This document shows, piece after piece, positions 7,440-16,133 of a stretch of DNA of 23,129 nt. Under the pieces are notes generated by a model. The model worked only from the letters and a program-made list of their open reading frames with translations. It was not told where the DNA came from and did no database searches. The stretch's first letter is position 1. Each line of letters begins with the position of its first letter. This DNA comes from Ruminococcus_G sp050944435 (GTDB lineage: Bacteria; Bacillota; Clostridia; Lachnospirales; Lachnospiraceae). Position numbers and translations under genes: made by a program. The stretch covers positions 1 through 23,129 of the forward strand of contig JBMNRB010000032.1 in NCBI GenBank assembly GCA_050944435.1, given 5' to 3'.

Positions 7440-10400
7440 GATAGGATTGATTAATTTCTGGTATTATGACGAGCAGGAATTTCCTTTTGTGAAAGGGCGA
7501 ATGCTGCTGAGGGGAGCCAACGGTTCGGGAAAATCGGTGACGATGCAAAGTGTGATTCCCCTGCTCCTGGACGGAAATATGAGTCCGGAACGTCTGGATC
7601 CCTTCGGTTCCAGAGACAGAAAGATGAGCAGTTATCTTCTGGAGGAAGACGATGGACGAGATGAGCGGACCGGGTATCTGTATCTGGAATTAAAACGCGA
7701 GAAAAGCAATATCTGGCTGACCATCGGTATGGGAATCCGTGCCCGCAGGGGCAAGCCGCTGGATAAATGGTACTTCAGCCTGACGGACGGCAGAAGAATC
7801 GGAAAAGATTTCTGGCTGTACAAGGAAATGGGGGAGAAGGTGCCCCTTTCCAGAAAGGAGCTGGAAAATCGAATCGGAAACGGCGGTCAGGTGTTTGACC
7901 GGCAGACAGATTATATGGATTATGTAAACAGGCAGATATTTGGTTTTGAGACGCTGGAAGAATATAAAGAAATGATTGATCTTTTGATTCAGCTTAGAAC
8001 GCCGAAGCTGTCGAAGGACTTTAAGCCGTCGGTAGTCAATGATATTTTAAGCGATTCCCTTCAGCCGTTGTCGGATGAAGATTTGCGTCCTATGTCAGAA
8101 GCCATTGAAAATATGGATACCATGAATATGAATCTGAAATCCCGTGAGGCAGGATATCAGGCTGCCGGAAAAATTCAGAAAGTGTTGGACAGATATAATC
8201 GTCAGATCCTTTTTGGCAAGGCACAGCGTTGTGCGGCAAATGAAAAAATGCTGTCATCGCTGGAGAAAGAAATCCGGGAGCAGGCAGAGCAGATGCAAAG
8301 CTGCAAAGAGCGTATGGAAACGCTGGAACAGGAAAAATCCATGCTGGATGCCAGAAGAGACGCTATGGAAAAGGAAAGGGAGTCCTTAAGTAAAAGCGAC
8401 GCCGTCAGCCTGAAAGCCCGGCAGATGGATCTGGAATCTCGTATGAAAGTCAGAGAAAAACTGCTGGAAGAAAAGCAAAAACAGATTGCTGCCAAGCAGG
8501 AACAATATGTGGCGACGGAGAGTAAAAAGAAAAAGGAAGAAGACCGGGAATACGAAAAAGAGAAGGAATTGGTGAAAATCCTGGATGAGATGCAGACGGA
8601 AGCGGAAGAGATGGCTTTTGAGGAGCATCCATTTTTCCAGGAGGAATTAAAAAAGCAGCTGCGTTCAGAGTTTTCCTGGGATACTCATAAAGCTCAGTTT
8701 GAGAAAACGGCAGATGAGATCAGCCGGGGGACAGCACTGCTGAAGGAGGCACAGGTCTGTCAGAAGGCGGCGGATGATCTGCTGAAAAAGCGGGAAAAGC
8801 AGCAGCGTGAGACGGACACGGCCAAGCGCCGGGAGAATGAGCTGGAAGATGTTATGCTTCAGATTGAAAATGAGTGGAAAGAGGCATTGTACAGCTGGAA
8901 CGGAAGCAATACGGAACTGAAACTTACCGCACGGCAGATGCAGGAGTTGGCTCGTTTTGCCGATGAATATACGGAGGGTTCGGATTTTGCCCGGGTAAGA
9001 AAGATAGCGGCAGATCTTTGGATTGAAAAAAACAGTGAGATGAATGGCAGCCTCTTAAAGAAACAGGAAGAGTTTCAGGAGCTGGAAAAAATCCATCAGG
9101 AGATTCTGGAAGAGCTGAAGCAGTGGGAAGATCACCGGGAGCCAGAACCTCCCAGAAGCGATGGGGTAATAAGAAACAGGGAGCGTCTGAAGGAAGCTGG
9201 GATACCTTATGTAGAGTTTTACAAAGTGGTGGAGTTTGGAAATGATCTGGAAAAAGAAGTCTGTGACCGGATCGAGGAGGCTCTTCTTACAATGGGAATC
9301 CTGGATGCGCTGATTGTAGAGGAGCAGTACCGGAAGCAGGTTCTCAAGACAGATCCAGGCTGTGAGGATCGCTATCTCTTTGTTCAGCACCATTATAGCG
9401 GGCAGAGTCTTCTGGATGTTCTGGATCTGAACGACTCTGTCAATGACATATTTTTTAATCAGAGAGTCACAGGGATTCTGGGAAATATTGGCTTTAGTCT
9501 GTCGGAACAGACGGCCGATGACCTGCCGGCTGCCACCAGAGTATCTCCGGATGGATCCTATCAGATTGGTGTGATCAGCGGAACAGTGACGGGGGAACAT
9601 GAGGCAGGATTCATCGGAGTGCAGGCGAGGGAAAAGAACCGCAGGAACCGGATTGCGGCCTGCAGGGATGCATTGGCCTGTAATGAGGAAGCCCAGGCGA
9701 AGGTTGGCTGTGAGATAGAAGAGTTAAAAAAGCGTATCGCCTGTTTGGAAAAAGAGTATCAGGGACTTCCGCAAGATACGGATCTGCGTGAAGCGGCAAG
9801 AATGCTTTCTGACGCCAGAAGAGTGGTGGAGAGGATGAAAGAAGAGGAAGCCAGACTGGAAGAGGAACTGTTAAAGGTTCAGGAATCTCTGAAGGAACTG
9901 AGAAGTCAGGCGGCCAGGATCGCGCAGAAGTTGTATCTGACCTGCACTCTGGAAGTCTTTTGCCGGGCGGAGGAAGCGGCTCACCGTTATCGCCAGTATT
10001 TTTATCAGCTGAAGTCCGGTCATGAGCTTTATCTGCAGATCTGCGTTCATCTGGAGGAATTGAAAGAGCAGCTGGAGAATCTGGACGGGGATCTGGATCG
10101 GATCCGTTATGAACAGGGAAACACTCAGCGGGAGCTTAAGAAAGAGCAGGAAGAGTACGATTCGGTTGTGGAACAGCTGAAGCTTACGGATTATGAACAG
10201 ATTCGACAGCGGTTGGATGAGTGTATGGCCTGGCTGCAGTCTTATCCAGCTTTGCTGCAAAGCTGTGTGGAAGAGAGCGCCCAAAATCGGGAGCGGCTCC
10301 GGGTGCTGCAGGAGCAGTCGGTTCAAAATGGGGAAAGACTTGCGCAATGCAGGCGAAAAGGAAATTATCTTGAAAAATGTTTCAAGGCGGAGCGGGATCT

Positions 10401-11535
10401 GAAGTATGTGGAGCTGCCGGAAGAGGCGGCCAGCGCACAAAAAGCAGAAGCGTATCTTCAGGGGGAATGCCGGGAGCAGGATCTGGATCAGATCATCCGG
10501 AATTTGAATCAGGTATATTTTGAAAATCGAGGCTTTCTCAGCGATTACCAGATCATGCAGACGGAACTTTTTGAAGAATTGAGCCAAGAAGCGCAGCAAG
10601 GCGATCCGCCGGCTAAAAGGCTGGATATCGCTGCCCGCTATCAGGGGGTTCGGATTCCCTTTGGAAGATTACTGGTTCACCTGGAGGAAGAGATCGCCCA
10701 GCTGAAGGATCTGATCCGGGATGGGGACCGGGAGCTGTTTGAGGATATCCTGGCCAATACGGTGAGCCGGAAAATACGGGGAAGAATCAACGGTTCCAAT
10801 GCCTGGGTGGATAAGATGAATATGCTGATGGGGGAGATGAATACTTCCAGCGGATTGAAGCTGAGCCTCAGGTGGAGAAGCCGCATGGCGGAGACGGAAG
10901 ATCAGCTGGACACCAGGGAACTGGTGGAGCTTTTGAAAAAAGATTACCGCCTGATGCGGGAGGAGGAAGCGGCAAAGTTGTCAGCGCATTTTCGTTCTAA
11001 GGTGGAAGAGGCCAGGCGTCACGCCAGAGACAGCGGCGGTATGATCTCCTTTTATCAGGTGATGAAGGAGACGCTGGACTATCGGAAATGGTTCGAATTT
11101 CAGCTTTTTTTCCAGAAAAACGGTGAAAGAGTAAAGGAACTGACCAACAGTATGTTCGGAACCTTCAGCGGAGGAGAAAAGGCCATGGCTATGTATGTGC
11201 CTTTATTTTCTGCGGTGGTGGCAAAATATGAGGGAGGACGCTCGGATGCGCCGCGGCTGATTTCTCTTGACGAGGCTTTTGTAGGGGTGGATAACCGTAA
11301 TATACGGGATATGTTCCGGTTGATGACAGAGTTTCGGTTTGATTTTATTATCAATTCTCAGGTGCTTTGGGGAGACTGCGATACTCTGGATGCGCTGGCC
11401 ATTTATCAGCTGCTGCGGCCGGAGAACGCCAGATTTGTGACGGTCATGCCTTATCTGTGGAACGGTCATACCAGGGAAATGCTGGAGGATGAGTCTGAAG
11501 CAGAACAGTGGTCAGAAAGAATAGAAAATGAATAG
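7414..11535 (+). CDS. jetC: Wadjet type III JetC (TIGR02680-like), SMC ATPase
   Basis: JetC is the MukB-like motor that extrudes DNA loops using ATP. Residues 34-41 GANGSGKS form the Walker A motif, followed by VTMQSVIPLLLDGNMSPERL and DPFGSR, a signature of this family. Long coiled coils run from about 265 to 560 and 735 to 1030, with a globular hinge-like section (about 580-735). The C-terminal head holds the ABC signature SGGEK (1252-1256), Walker B LISLDE (1282-1287) and D-loop GVD (1291-1293). At 1373 residues it is full length. GAGGAG (7395-7400) is a rather distant ribosome site, so coupling to jetB translation probably matters. Confidence 0.93.
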   Translation: MNSRWQASKIGLINFWYYDEQEFPFVKGRMLLRGANGSGKSVTMQSVIPLLLDGNMSPERLDPFGSRDRKMSSYLLEEDDGRDERTGYLYLELKREKSNIWLTIGMGIRARRGKPLDKWYFSLTDGRRIGKDFWLYKEMGEKVPLSRKELENRIGNGGQVFDRQTDYMDYVNRQIFGFETLEEYKEMIDLLIQLRTPKLSKDFKPSVVNDILSDSLQPLSDEDLRPMSEAIENMDTMNMNLKSREAGYQAAGKIQKVLDRYNRQILFGKAQRCAANEKMLSSLEKEIREQAEQMQSCKERMETLEQEKSMLDARRDAMEKERESLSKSDAVSLKARQMDLESRMKVREKLLEEKQKQIAAKQEQYVATESKKKKEEDREYEKEKELVKILDEMQTEAEEMAFEEHPFFQEELKKQLRSEFSWDTHKAQFEKTADEISRGTALLKEAQVCQKAADDLLKKREKQQRETDTAKRRENELEDVMLQIENEWKEALYSWNGSNTELKLTARQMQELARFADEYTEGSDFARVRKIAADLWIEKNSEMNGSLLKKQEEFQELEKIHQEILEELKQWEDHREPEPPRSDGVIRNRERLKEAGIPYVEFYKVVEFGNDLEKEVCDRIEEALLTMGILDALIVEEQYRKQVLKTDPGCEDRYLFVQHHYSGQSLLDVLDLNDSVNDIFFNQRVTGILGNIGFSLSEQTADDLPAATRVSPDGSYQIGVISGTVTGEHEAGFIGVQAREKNRRNRIAACRDALACNEEAQAKVGCEIEELKKRIACLEKEYQGLPQDTDLREAARMLSDARRVVERMKEEEARLEEELLKVQESLKELRSQAARIAQKLYLTCTLEVFCRAEEAAHRYRQYFYQLKSGHELYLQICVHLEELKEQLENLDGDLDRIRYEQGNTQRELKKEQEEYDSVVEQLKLTDYEQIRQRLDECMAWLQSYPALLQSCVEESAQNRERLRVLQEQSVQNGERLAQCRRKGNYLEKCFKAERDLKYVELPEEAASAQKAEAYLQGECREQDLDQIIRNLNQVYFENRGFLSDYQIMQTELFEELSQEAQQGDPPAKRLDIAARYQGVRIPFGRLLVHLEEEIAQLKDLIRDGDRELFEDILANTVSRKIRGRINGSNAWVDKMNMLMGEMNTSSGLKLSLRWRSRMAETEDQLDTRELVELLKKDYRLMREEEAAKLSAHFRSKVEEARRHARDSGGMISFYQVMKETLDYRKWFEFQLFFQKNGERVKELTNSMFGTFSGGEKAMAMYVPLFSAVVAKYEGGRSDAPRLISLDEAFVGVDNRNIRDMFRLMTEFRFDFIINSQVLWGDCDTLDALAIYQLLRPENARFVTVMPYLWNGHTREMLEDESEAEQWSERIENE

Positions 11536-11553
11536 AAGGGATCAGATGCGGGA

Positions 11554-12849
11554 ATGGAGAAACGACTGAGGGATGAATGTCTTGACTACTTCCGGGAGCG
11601 GCCGGTTTTTTGCCGGCTGTTGGACGGATTTCGGGAGAAATATGTTTCTTACGGGAAGTTTGCCGGAAACGTTGTGATCAAAAATCTGTCAGAAGAAGAC
11701 AGAGAAGATCTGGAGGGTTTCCTGGGACGAAATTATCATGGAAAAAAATCGGCCTCCATTTCTGCAGAACAGTTTGAACAGGCGCTCATTAGGAGCAAAT
11801 TCGAGGAAATTTCCGGAAAAGAACTGCTGGAGCTTTATTTTCAGGAAACGATGGAGAGCCGGAAAGAACGAAAACATAAGGAAGAAAAGCAGTGGCAGGA
11901 GATGATCGGCAGGGCGAAAAAGGAAGCCATGCCGGGAACGGCGGCCGCGCAGTGGCTGGAAGAAATTCAGGGCCCGGAGGGGGAAAATGATCCGGAAGGA
12001 ACCTGGCGGATGCTTCTTACAGGGATAGGGATTTTGAATCGGCTGCCAGTGGATGCCCAATATCTTGCGGTATTTGCGGCGCAGGTCACGGGAAATCCCC
12101 ATGCGTTTGATGAGGGGACGAAGGGAGGCCGATACCTTGAGCAGCTGATCCGATGGTATCTGCAAAAGACTGAGGGGAATTCAGGGGACGCAGGCGGGAA
12201 ATCTCCTGCCAGGGTGTTCCCGCCGCTTGAAAAACAAAGGCTTTTCTGGAAAGTGGGAATACTGAAAGATGATGTTTCCAACTATGCGCTGGCAGCTGGA
12301 ATACGGGCCGAAAAAAAAGACGGCGTTTTCCACAGGGGACTGGAAGGATTTTTTGCAGAAGGACAGCCGGTGCAGATTCCACTGTCAGTTATTGCGGGAT
12401 GGAAATCGGTATGCTGTCCTCAAAACAGAGTGTTGATCGTGGAAAATCCATCGGTATACGCCATGCTTTGTGGACGGTGGAAGAAAAACTGCGCGCTTCT
12501 GTGTATGAACGGGCAGCCGCGGCTGAGTTCTCTTTTGCTGATGGATCTTTTTGCAAAGGCGAAAATGGAAGTCTGGTATGCCGGAGATTTTGATCCTGAA
12601 GGTCTGTTGATTGCCCAGAAGCTGAAACAGTATTACCAGGGCGAGTTCCATTATTGGCATATGACGGCGGCGGACTATGAAAAAAGCAGATCTTTAAAAA
12701 AGATTTCCCCAAGACGTTTGAAGATACTGGAGAAAATATCGGATGAACAGCTGCTGGAAACGGCGGCAGCGATAAAGACAGCAAAGGCGGCGGGATATCA
12801 GGAGAATATGTGGGAAGTTTATCTGGAAGATTTTACCGCGCAGGAATAA
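11554..12849 (+). CDS. jetD: Wadjet type III JetD (TIGR02679/DUF2399-like), Toprim nuclease
   Basis: JetD is the nuclease that cuts small circular DNA once JetABC has extruded it. The 431-residue protein begins with CLDYFRERPVFCRLLDGFRE, the N-terminal domain of this family. The C-terminal Toprim fold has IVENPSVY with the acidic E297, the strand SSLLLMDLFAKAKMEVWYAG, and D345-x-D347 within GDFDPEG (344-350), the metal-binding acidic residues of topoisomerase VI-A-type nucleases. The gene starts 18 bases after the jetC stop; the nearest purine-rich site, GAAGGG (11535-11540), is 13 bases off, so coupling is likely. All catalytic positions appear intact. Confidence 0.9.
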   Translation: MEKRLRDECLDYFRERPVFCRLLDGFREKYVSYGKFAGNVVIKNLSEEDREDLEGFLGRNYHGKKSASISAEQFEQALIRSKFEEISGKELLELYFQETMESRKERKHKEEKQWQEMIGRAKKEAMPGTAAAQWLEEIQGPEGENDPEGTWRMLLTGIGILNRLPVDAQYLAVFAAQVTGNPHAFDEGTKGGRYLEQLIRWYLQKTEGNSGDAGGKSPARVFPPLEKQRLFWKVGILKDDVSNYALAAGIRAEKKDGVFHRGLEGFFAEGQPVQIPLSVIAGWKSVCCPQNRVLIVENPSVYAMLCGRWKKNCALLCMNGQPRLSSLLLMDLFAKAKMEVWYAGDFDPEGLLIAQKLKQYYQGEFHYWHMTAADYEKSRSLKKISPRRLKILEKISDEQLLETAAAIKTAKAAGYQENMWEVYLEDFTAQE

Positions 12850-12862
12850 TAAATAAACTGTG

Positions 12863-12891
12863 TTGATTTTTTAAACAAAGCATGTTATAGT
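12863..12891 (+). promoter_or_regulatory. Promoter of the small cationic protein gene
   Basis: TTGATT (12863-12868) and TATAGT (12886-12891) are separated by 17 bases and begin 13 bases after the jetD stop. This gives the next gene its own transcription independent of the Wadjet operon. Confidence 0.65.
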
Positions 12892-12932
12892 TGTCTTAAA
12901 TAATACATTGAAAATTTAATACAGTGGCAAAG

Positions 12933-12958
12933 CCTCCGGTTAAAAATTTTAACGGAGG
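12933..12958 (+). promoter_or_regulatory. Hairpin that hides a ribosome-binding site
   Basis: CCTCCGGTTAAAA (from 12933) pairs with TTTTAACGGAGG (12947-12958) with one bulged G. The right arm contains the GGAGG (12954-12958) that serves the ATG at 12966, so folding would occlude it. Such an arrangement points to translation control by an RNA, a thermosensor effect, or coupling; the mechanism is inferred. Confidence 0.6.
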
Positions 12959-12965
12959 ATATACT

Positions 12966-13160
12966 ATGAGAAAAAAGCCGAAAACAGATTCCTGGAAAGA
13001 AAAGAATGTTCGTTTGTGGAAGAAGATGGCAGATGCCTATTGTAAAGTGAAGGTTTCGCCTTCGGTGAAACGAGTTCTTCGTTTTGCGGGACTGATCCTG
13101 CGGATTGTTTTATCTGTTATGATAAGGAAGATTTTTCTTTTTTTCTTTCCGGATGATTGA
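12966..13160 (+). CDS. Small cationic protein, possible membrane-binding helix
   Basis: The 64-residue product starts at ATG 12966, 7 bases after GGAGG; an in-frame start at 12924 would contain the hairpin and has no site. The N-terminal half is rich in K and R (RKKPKTDSWKEKNVRLWKK). Residues 38-62 form a hydrophobic stretch (LRFAGLILRIVLSVMIRKIF and LFFF) interrupted by R46, R54 and K55, more like an amphipathic or membrane-surface helix than a clean transmembrane segment. I recognise no family. Its own promoter and hidden ribosome site resemble those of small toxic peptides, but no antitoxin RNA can be proven here. Confidence 0.6.
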   Translation: MRKKPKTDSWKEKNVRLWKKMADAYCKVKVSPSVKRVLRFAGLILRIVLSVMIRKIFLFFFPDD

Positions 13161-13176
13161 CTCTAAAGGGGCTGTC

Positions 13177-13204
13177 TTCTGCTCATCTGAAAGGATGAGC
13201 AGAA
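13177..13204 (+). repeat. Perfect 11-bp hairpin
   Basis: TTCTGCTCATC (13177-13187) and GATGAGCAGAA (13194-13204) pair perfectly across a TGAAAG loop, 17 bases after the small protein's stop. There is no T-run, so it may stabilise the mRNA end rather than terminate it. It is preceded by AGGGGCTGT, a string also seen on the minus strand within the terminator-like repeats near 110 and 1560. Confidence 0.5.
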
Positions 13205-13299
13205 GAAATCTGCTTCGTTGAAATTCATAGTATAGGATCTTCGTCTGTGTTTGAAATCAGTGGAAAAGCTATTGATAAATAGAGAAAGGAAGGAGGCTG

Positions 13300-13356
13300 A
13301 TGAAAGGGCAGAGGTACCGATTTTATCATGAATATATTATTAACATGGTAAGATAG
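13300..13356 (+). CDS. Possible 18-residue leader peptide
   Basis: A very strong site (AAGGAAGGAGG, 13286-13296) stands just before an ATG at 13300 that opens the frame MKGQRYRFYHEYIINMVR, ending at TAG 13356. It lies 46 bases before the XRE-type regulator. The strength of the site suggests it is translated, perhaps as a leader for the regulator, or as the surviving start of a lost gene. No family is recognised. Confidence 0.35.
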   Translation: MKGQRYRFYHEYIINMVR

Positions 13357-13402
13357 CCGGAGGCTGCGCCAGTATATTAAATTTTCAGCGGAAAGGAAAA
13401 AT

Positions 13403-13753
13403 ATGGGAAACACATCTAAAAAAACGGAAGATAATCTGAATGTATTTCGTTTGCTTCGCATTGCCCGGGATAAAAAGGTGAAGGAACTGGCGGAAGAATT
13501 GCTGGTAACGCCGTCTTATATCAATGCAATTGAAAAGGGGGACAGGAAACCATCAGAACGGTTGATTCGTGATTATGCAGAGGCGCTTCATGTGGATGTG
13601 GAAGTGATTAAAACCTTTTCTGAAAAGACCGGGGATAATACAAAGTTTGAACAGAGGCTCTTATCTTTGCTTCAGATCATCTGTTCCCTGGATGATACGA
13701 AAAATAAGAGGAAATCCCAAAGCGGCGGAAAGGAAAAGAAAACATGCAGATGA
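13403..13753 (+). CDS. XRE-family helix-turn-helix regulator
   Basis: This 116-residue protein has an XRE/Cro-type helix-turn-helix at about residues 12-68: FRLLRIARDKKVKELAEELL followed by VTPSYINAIEKGDRKPSERL, with the recognition helix over PSYINAIEKG. The rest is helical and lysine-rich at the tail. AAAGGA about 8 bases before ATG 13403 serves as ribosome site. It overlaps the next gene by 10 bases, so the two are co-transcribed. It has no visible effector domain and may regulate this small operon; its operator cannot be named from the sequence. Confidence 0.85.
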   Translation: MGNTSKKTEDNLNVFRLLRIARDKKVKELAEELLVTPSYINAIEKGDRKPSERLIRDYAEALHVDVEVIKTFSEKTGDNTKFEQRLLSLLQIICSLDDTKNKRKSQSGGKEKKTCR

Positions 13754-14730
13754 AGGAGATCAGTATTAAAGAAATCAAAGGCATAAAAATAGGGCAGGCG
13801 GAGAATCAAGAGGCAGGAACGGGATGCACCGTATTGTATGCAAAGGACGGGATGGCTGCCGGTCTGGATGTACGCGGCGGCGGGCCGGCATCCCGGGAGT
13901 CGGAGCTGATGAATCCGCTGGCTGCGGCGCAGGTGATCCATAGGATTGTTCTGGCAGGAGGCAGCGCTTTCGGCCTGGGAGCGGCTGACGGTGTCATGCA
14001 GTATCTGGAGGAGCGGGATATTGGATTTGATGTAGCTCCGCTGAAGGTGCCGCTGGTGTGTCAGGCGGATCTTTTTGACCTCACAGTGGGAGATCCATAT
14101 ATTAGACCAGATAAACATATGGGATATCAGGCCTGTGTCAATGGGGAAGTGGGAAATTATCGGGATGGAAATTACGGCGCTGGCTGCGGCGCCACGGTTG
14201 GGAAAATGGCCGGTATGGATTTTTGTATGAAATCAGGTATCGGCAGTTACGCGGTACAGTTGGGCGAGCTGCAGGTGGGAGCCCTTGTGGCGGTAAATGC
14301 TCTGGGAGACGTCTATGATTGGAAGAACGGGAGAAAGATTGCCGGATTGCTGGCGGAAGATGGGAAATCCTTTCGAAGGTCAGAAGATCTGATGTACGCC
14401 AGCACCCAGGTAGTGGAGAATAAATTCACGGGAAATACTACCATTGGCGTTGTCATAACCAATGGCCGATTTCCCAAAACGTCTTTGTGTAAAATTGCAG
14501 GTATGGCCCATGACGGCTATGCCAGATCTATTCGGCCGGTTCACACCACGGCGGACGGTGACAGTATTTATGCAGTTTCCGTAGGTGAAGTGCCGGCAGA
14601 TCAGGATCTGACGGGAACTTTGGCGGCGGAAGTGATGAGTGAAGCGATTATCCGGGCGGTGACCAGTGCAGAAAACGCTTATGGATTTCCTTCCTGGCAT
14701 GAGATAGAAAAAAGGGCTGAGAACTTTTGA
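13744..14730 (+). CDS. P1-family (S58) peptidase, DmpA-like aminopeptidase
   Basis: P1/S58 peptidases are self-cleaving N-terminal-nucleophile enzymes that release N-terminal residues from peptides or amides. The 328-residue protein is the usual length. It shows AGLDVRGGGPASRESELMNP near residues 40-60, VLAGGSAFGLGAADGVMQYL, and at 145-153 GAGCGATVG, the family's processing region, with T151 the probable nucleophile. C-terminal HTTADGDSIYAVSVGEV is also typical. An ATG two codons on (13750) is an alternative start. It is cytosolic, without a signal peptide. Its link to the regulator upstream is by operon only; substrate is unknown. Confidence 0.88.
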   Translation: MQMKEISIKEIKGIKIGQAENQEAGTGCTVLYAKDGMAAGLDVRGGGPASRESELMNPLAAAQVIHRIVLAGGSAFGLGAADGVMQYLEERDIGFDVAPLKVPLVCQADLFDLTVGDPYIRPDKHMGYQACVNGEVGNYRDGNYGAGCGATVGKMAGMDFCMKSGIGSYAVQLGELQVGALVAVNALGDVYDWKNGRKIAGLLAEDGKSFRRSEDLMYASTQVVENKFTGNTTIGVVITNGRFPKTSLCKIAGMAHDGYARSIRPVHTTADGDSIYAVSVGEVPADQDLTGTLAAEVMSEAIIRAVTSAENAYGFPSWHEIEKRAENF

Positions 14731-14751
14731 TAAAGTTTTCAGTCCCTTTTT
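14709..14751 (+). terminator. Terminator overlapping the peptidase stop
   Basis: Arms 14709-14727 and 14732-14751 pair with one bulge and one G-T, contain AAAAAGGG/CCCTTTTT, and end in a T-run. The peptidase stop codon sits in the loop. Symmetric A and T runs let it work in both directions. Confidence 0.85.
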
Positions 14752-14753
14752 AG

Positions 14754-14982
14754 GTATGACGGGCATGCCATCAGTCTGTGGCGAAAGTCCACAATGGGTG
14801 TAGTTGCCGACGAATCCCATAGCGATTTTCATGGTTTACATCGTGAGGTGTGGGCGAGAAAAAGGGATAGCGAAATCGTAGCCTAATGAACAGAAATAAA
14901 GAAAAGTGATTTACATGGCGGAGAAAGGTATACGGTAAATCATTAGTACCGTTCCAGTTTTCCCTATCCATGAGATAATAAC
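14754..14982 (+). mobile_element. Group II intron, second truncated 5' fragment
   Basis: Three bases after the terminator the sequence begins GTATG and continues with GTGGCGAAAGTCCACAATGG and, at about 14840, CATCGTGAGGTGTGGGCGAG. The GAAAGTCC and CATCGTGAGGTG strings are shared with the other intron fragment (minus strand, 1295-1494) and are conserved in domain I of bacterial group II introns. Later parts (GAACAGAAATAAAG, GGCGGAGAAAGGTATACGG) also read like domain I. No maturase gene or domain V follows: the sequence runs directly into the middle of a recombinase gene near 14985. Confidence 0.7.
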
Positions 14983-14984
14983 TC

Positions 14985-16133
14985 CCTATTTTAAGTGGTC
15001 TGGCAGAAAGTGAGTCGGTGTCCATTTCTGAAAATGAGAAGTGGGGTATCAAGCGACGCTTTCAGAATAGAACCTTCATCATTTCCTATCTCCCATATGG
15101 TTATGACAATGTGGATGGGGAGATGGTGATCGTGCCGGAACAGGCGGAAATCGTGAAACAGATCTTTGCGGACACGCTTGCGGGGAAAAGTACCCACGAG
15201 ATTGCGGATGAACTGAATGAGCGTGGCGTTGCTACCAAGAAGGGCGGACATTGGACGCCGGGTACCGTCAACGCCATCATCGGGAATGAAAAGTATACAG
15301 GTGACGTCCTGTTCCAGAAGACCTATACGGACAACAGCTTTAACCGCCATCAGAACCGGGGAGAACTTGACCAGTACCTGATGCAGGACCACCATGAAGC
15401 GATCATCAGCAGGGAAAAGTTTGAACTGGCCAATGCGGTTTTGAAACAGCGGGGGCGCGAAAAAGGAAATGGCCATGACACCGGGAGATACCAGAACAGG
15501 TACGGCTTTTCTGGCCGGATCTGCTGTGGAGAATGCGATGGCAAATATAAGAGACGGATGCATTATAAACCCAGTGGCCAATATGTGGCATGGGCTTGTG
15601 CCAATCATCTGAAAGATAAGGAAAGCTGTTCGCAGAAATACATCACGGATGATGCTTTGAAACTGGCGTTTGTTACCATGATGAATAAGCTGGTCTTTGG
15701 ACATCAGATGGTGCTGCATCCTCTTTTGCAAAGCCTGCGGGGATTAAATGATCAATCCCGGCTGCTAAAGATAGAGGAACTGGAAACGGCCATCGAGAAA
15801 AACAGGGAGCAGAAACAGGTGCTGACGAACCTGATGGCAAACGGCTATCTGGAGCCTGCTCTTTTTAATAAGGAAAGCAATGAGCTTGCAGCAGAAGCGG
15901 ACACTTTGCGGCAGGAAAAGGATGGGCTGATGCGCTCCGTCAATGGAGATATGGTCAAGATAGAAGAATTGCAGCGACTGCTCCGGTTTACATCCAAAGG
16001 AACCATGATGACGGAATTTGATGATGAGACGTTTCTTTCCTTTGTGGAACGGATTACCGTGCTGTCCAGAAAAGAAGTGGTTTTTGAATTGAAATGCGGA
16101 CTGTCCCTGAGAGAAAGGCTGGTGGAACCATGA
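14985..16133 (+). pseudogene. Large serine recombinase, catalytic domain lost
   Basis: The open frame begins after a stop at 14979-14981 and reads ILSGLAESESVSISENEKWG, the long E-helix that normally follows a resolvase catalytic domain. It then carries the recombinase domain (SYLPYGYDNVDGEMVIVPEQ and HEIADELNERGVATKKGGHW), the zinc ribbon (CCGEC with a distant C pair) and a coiled coil (about 255-320). The catalytic N-terminus with its serine is absent, replaced by intron sequence. A GTG at 15018 could start a 371-residue DNA-binding remnant. It overlaps the next gene by four bases (ATGA), as in intact recombinase triads, so the loss is recent or tolerated. Confidence 0.8.

Noticed and set aside
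5209..12784. Many long minus-strand frames under the Wadjet genes (for example 5209-5820, 9871-10599, 11689-12165)
   Set aside because: Antisense shadows of codon-rich GA/CT composition in intact jet genes; leucine/phenylalanine-rich and lacking ribosome sites.
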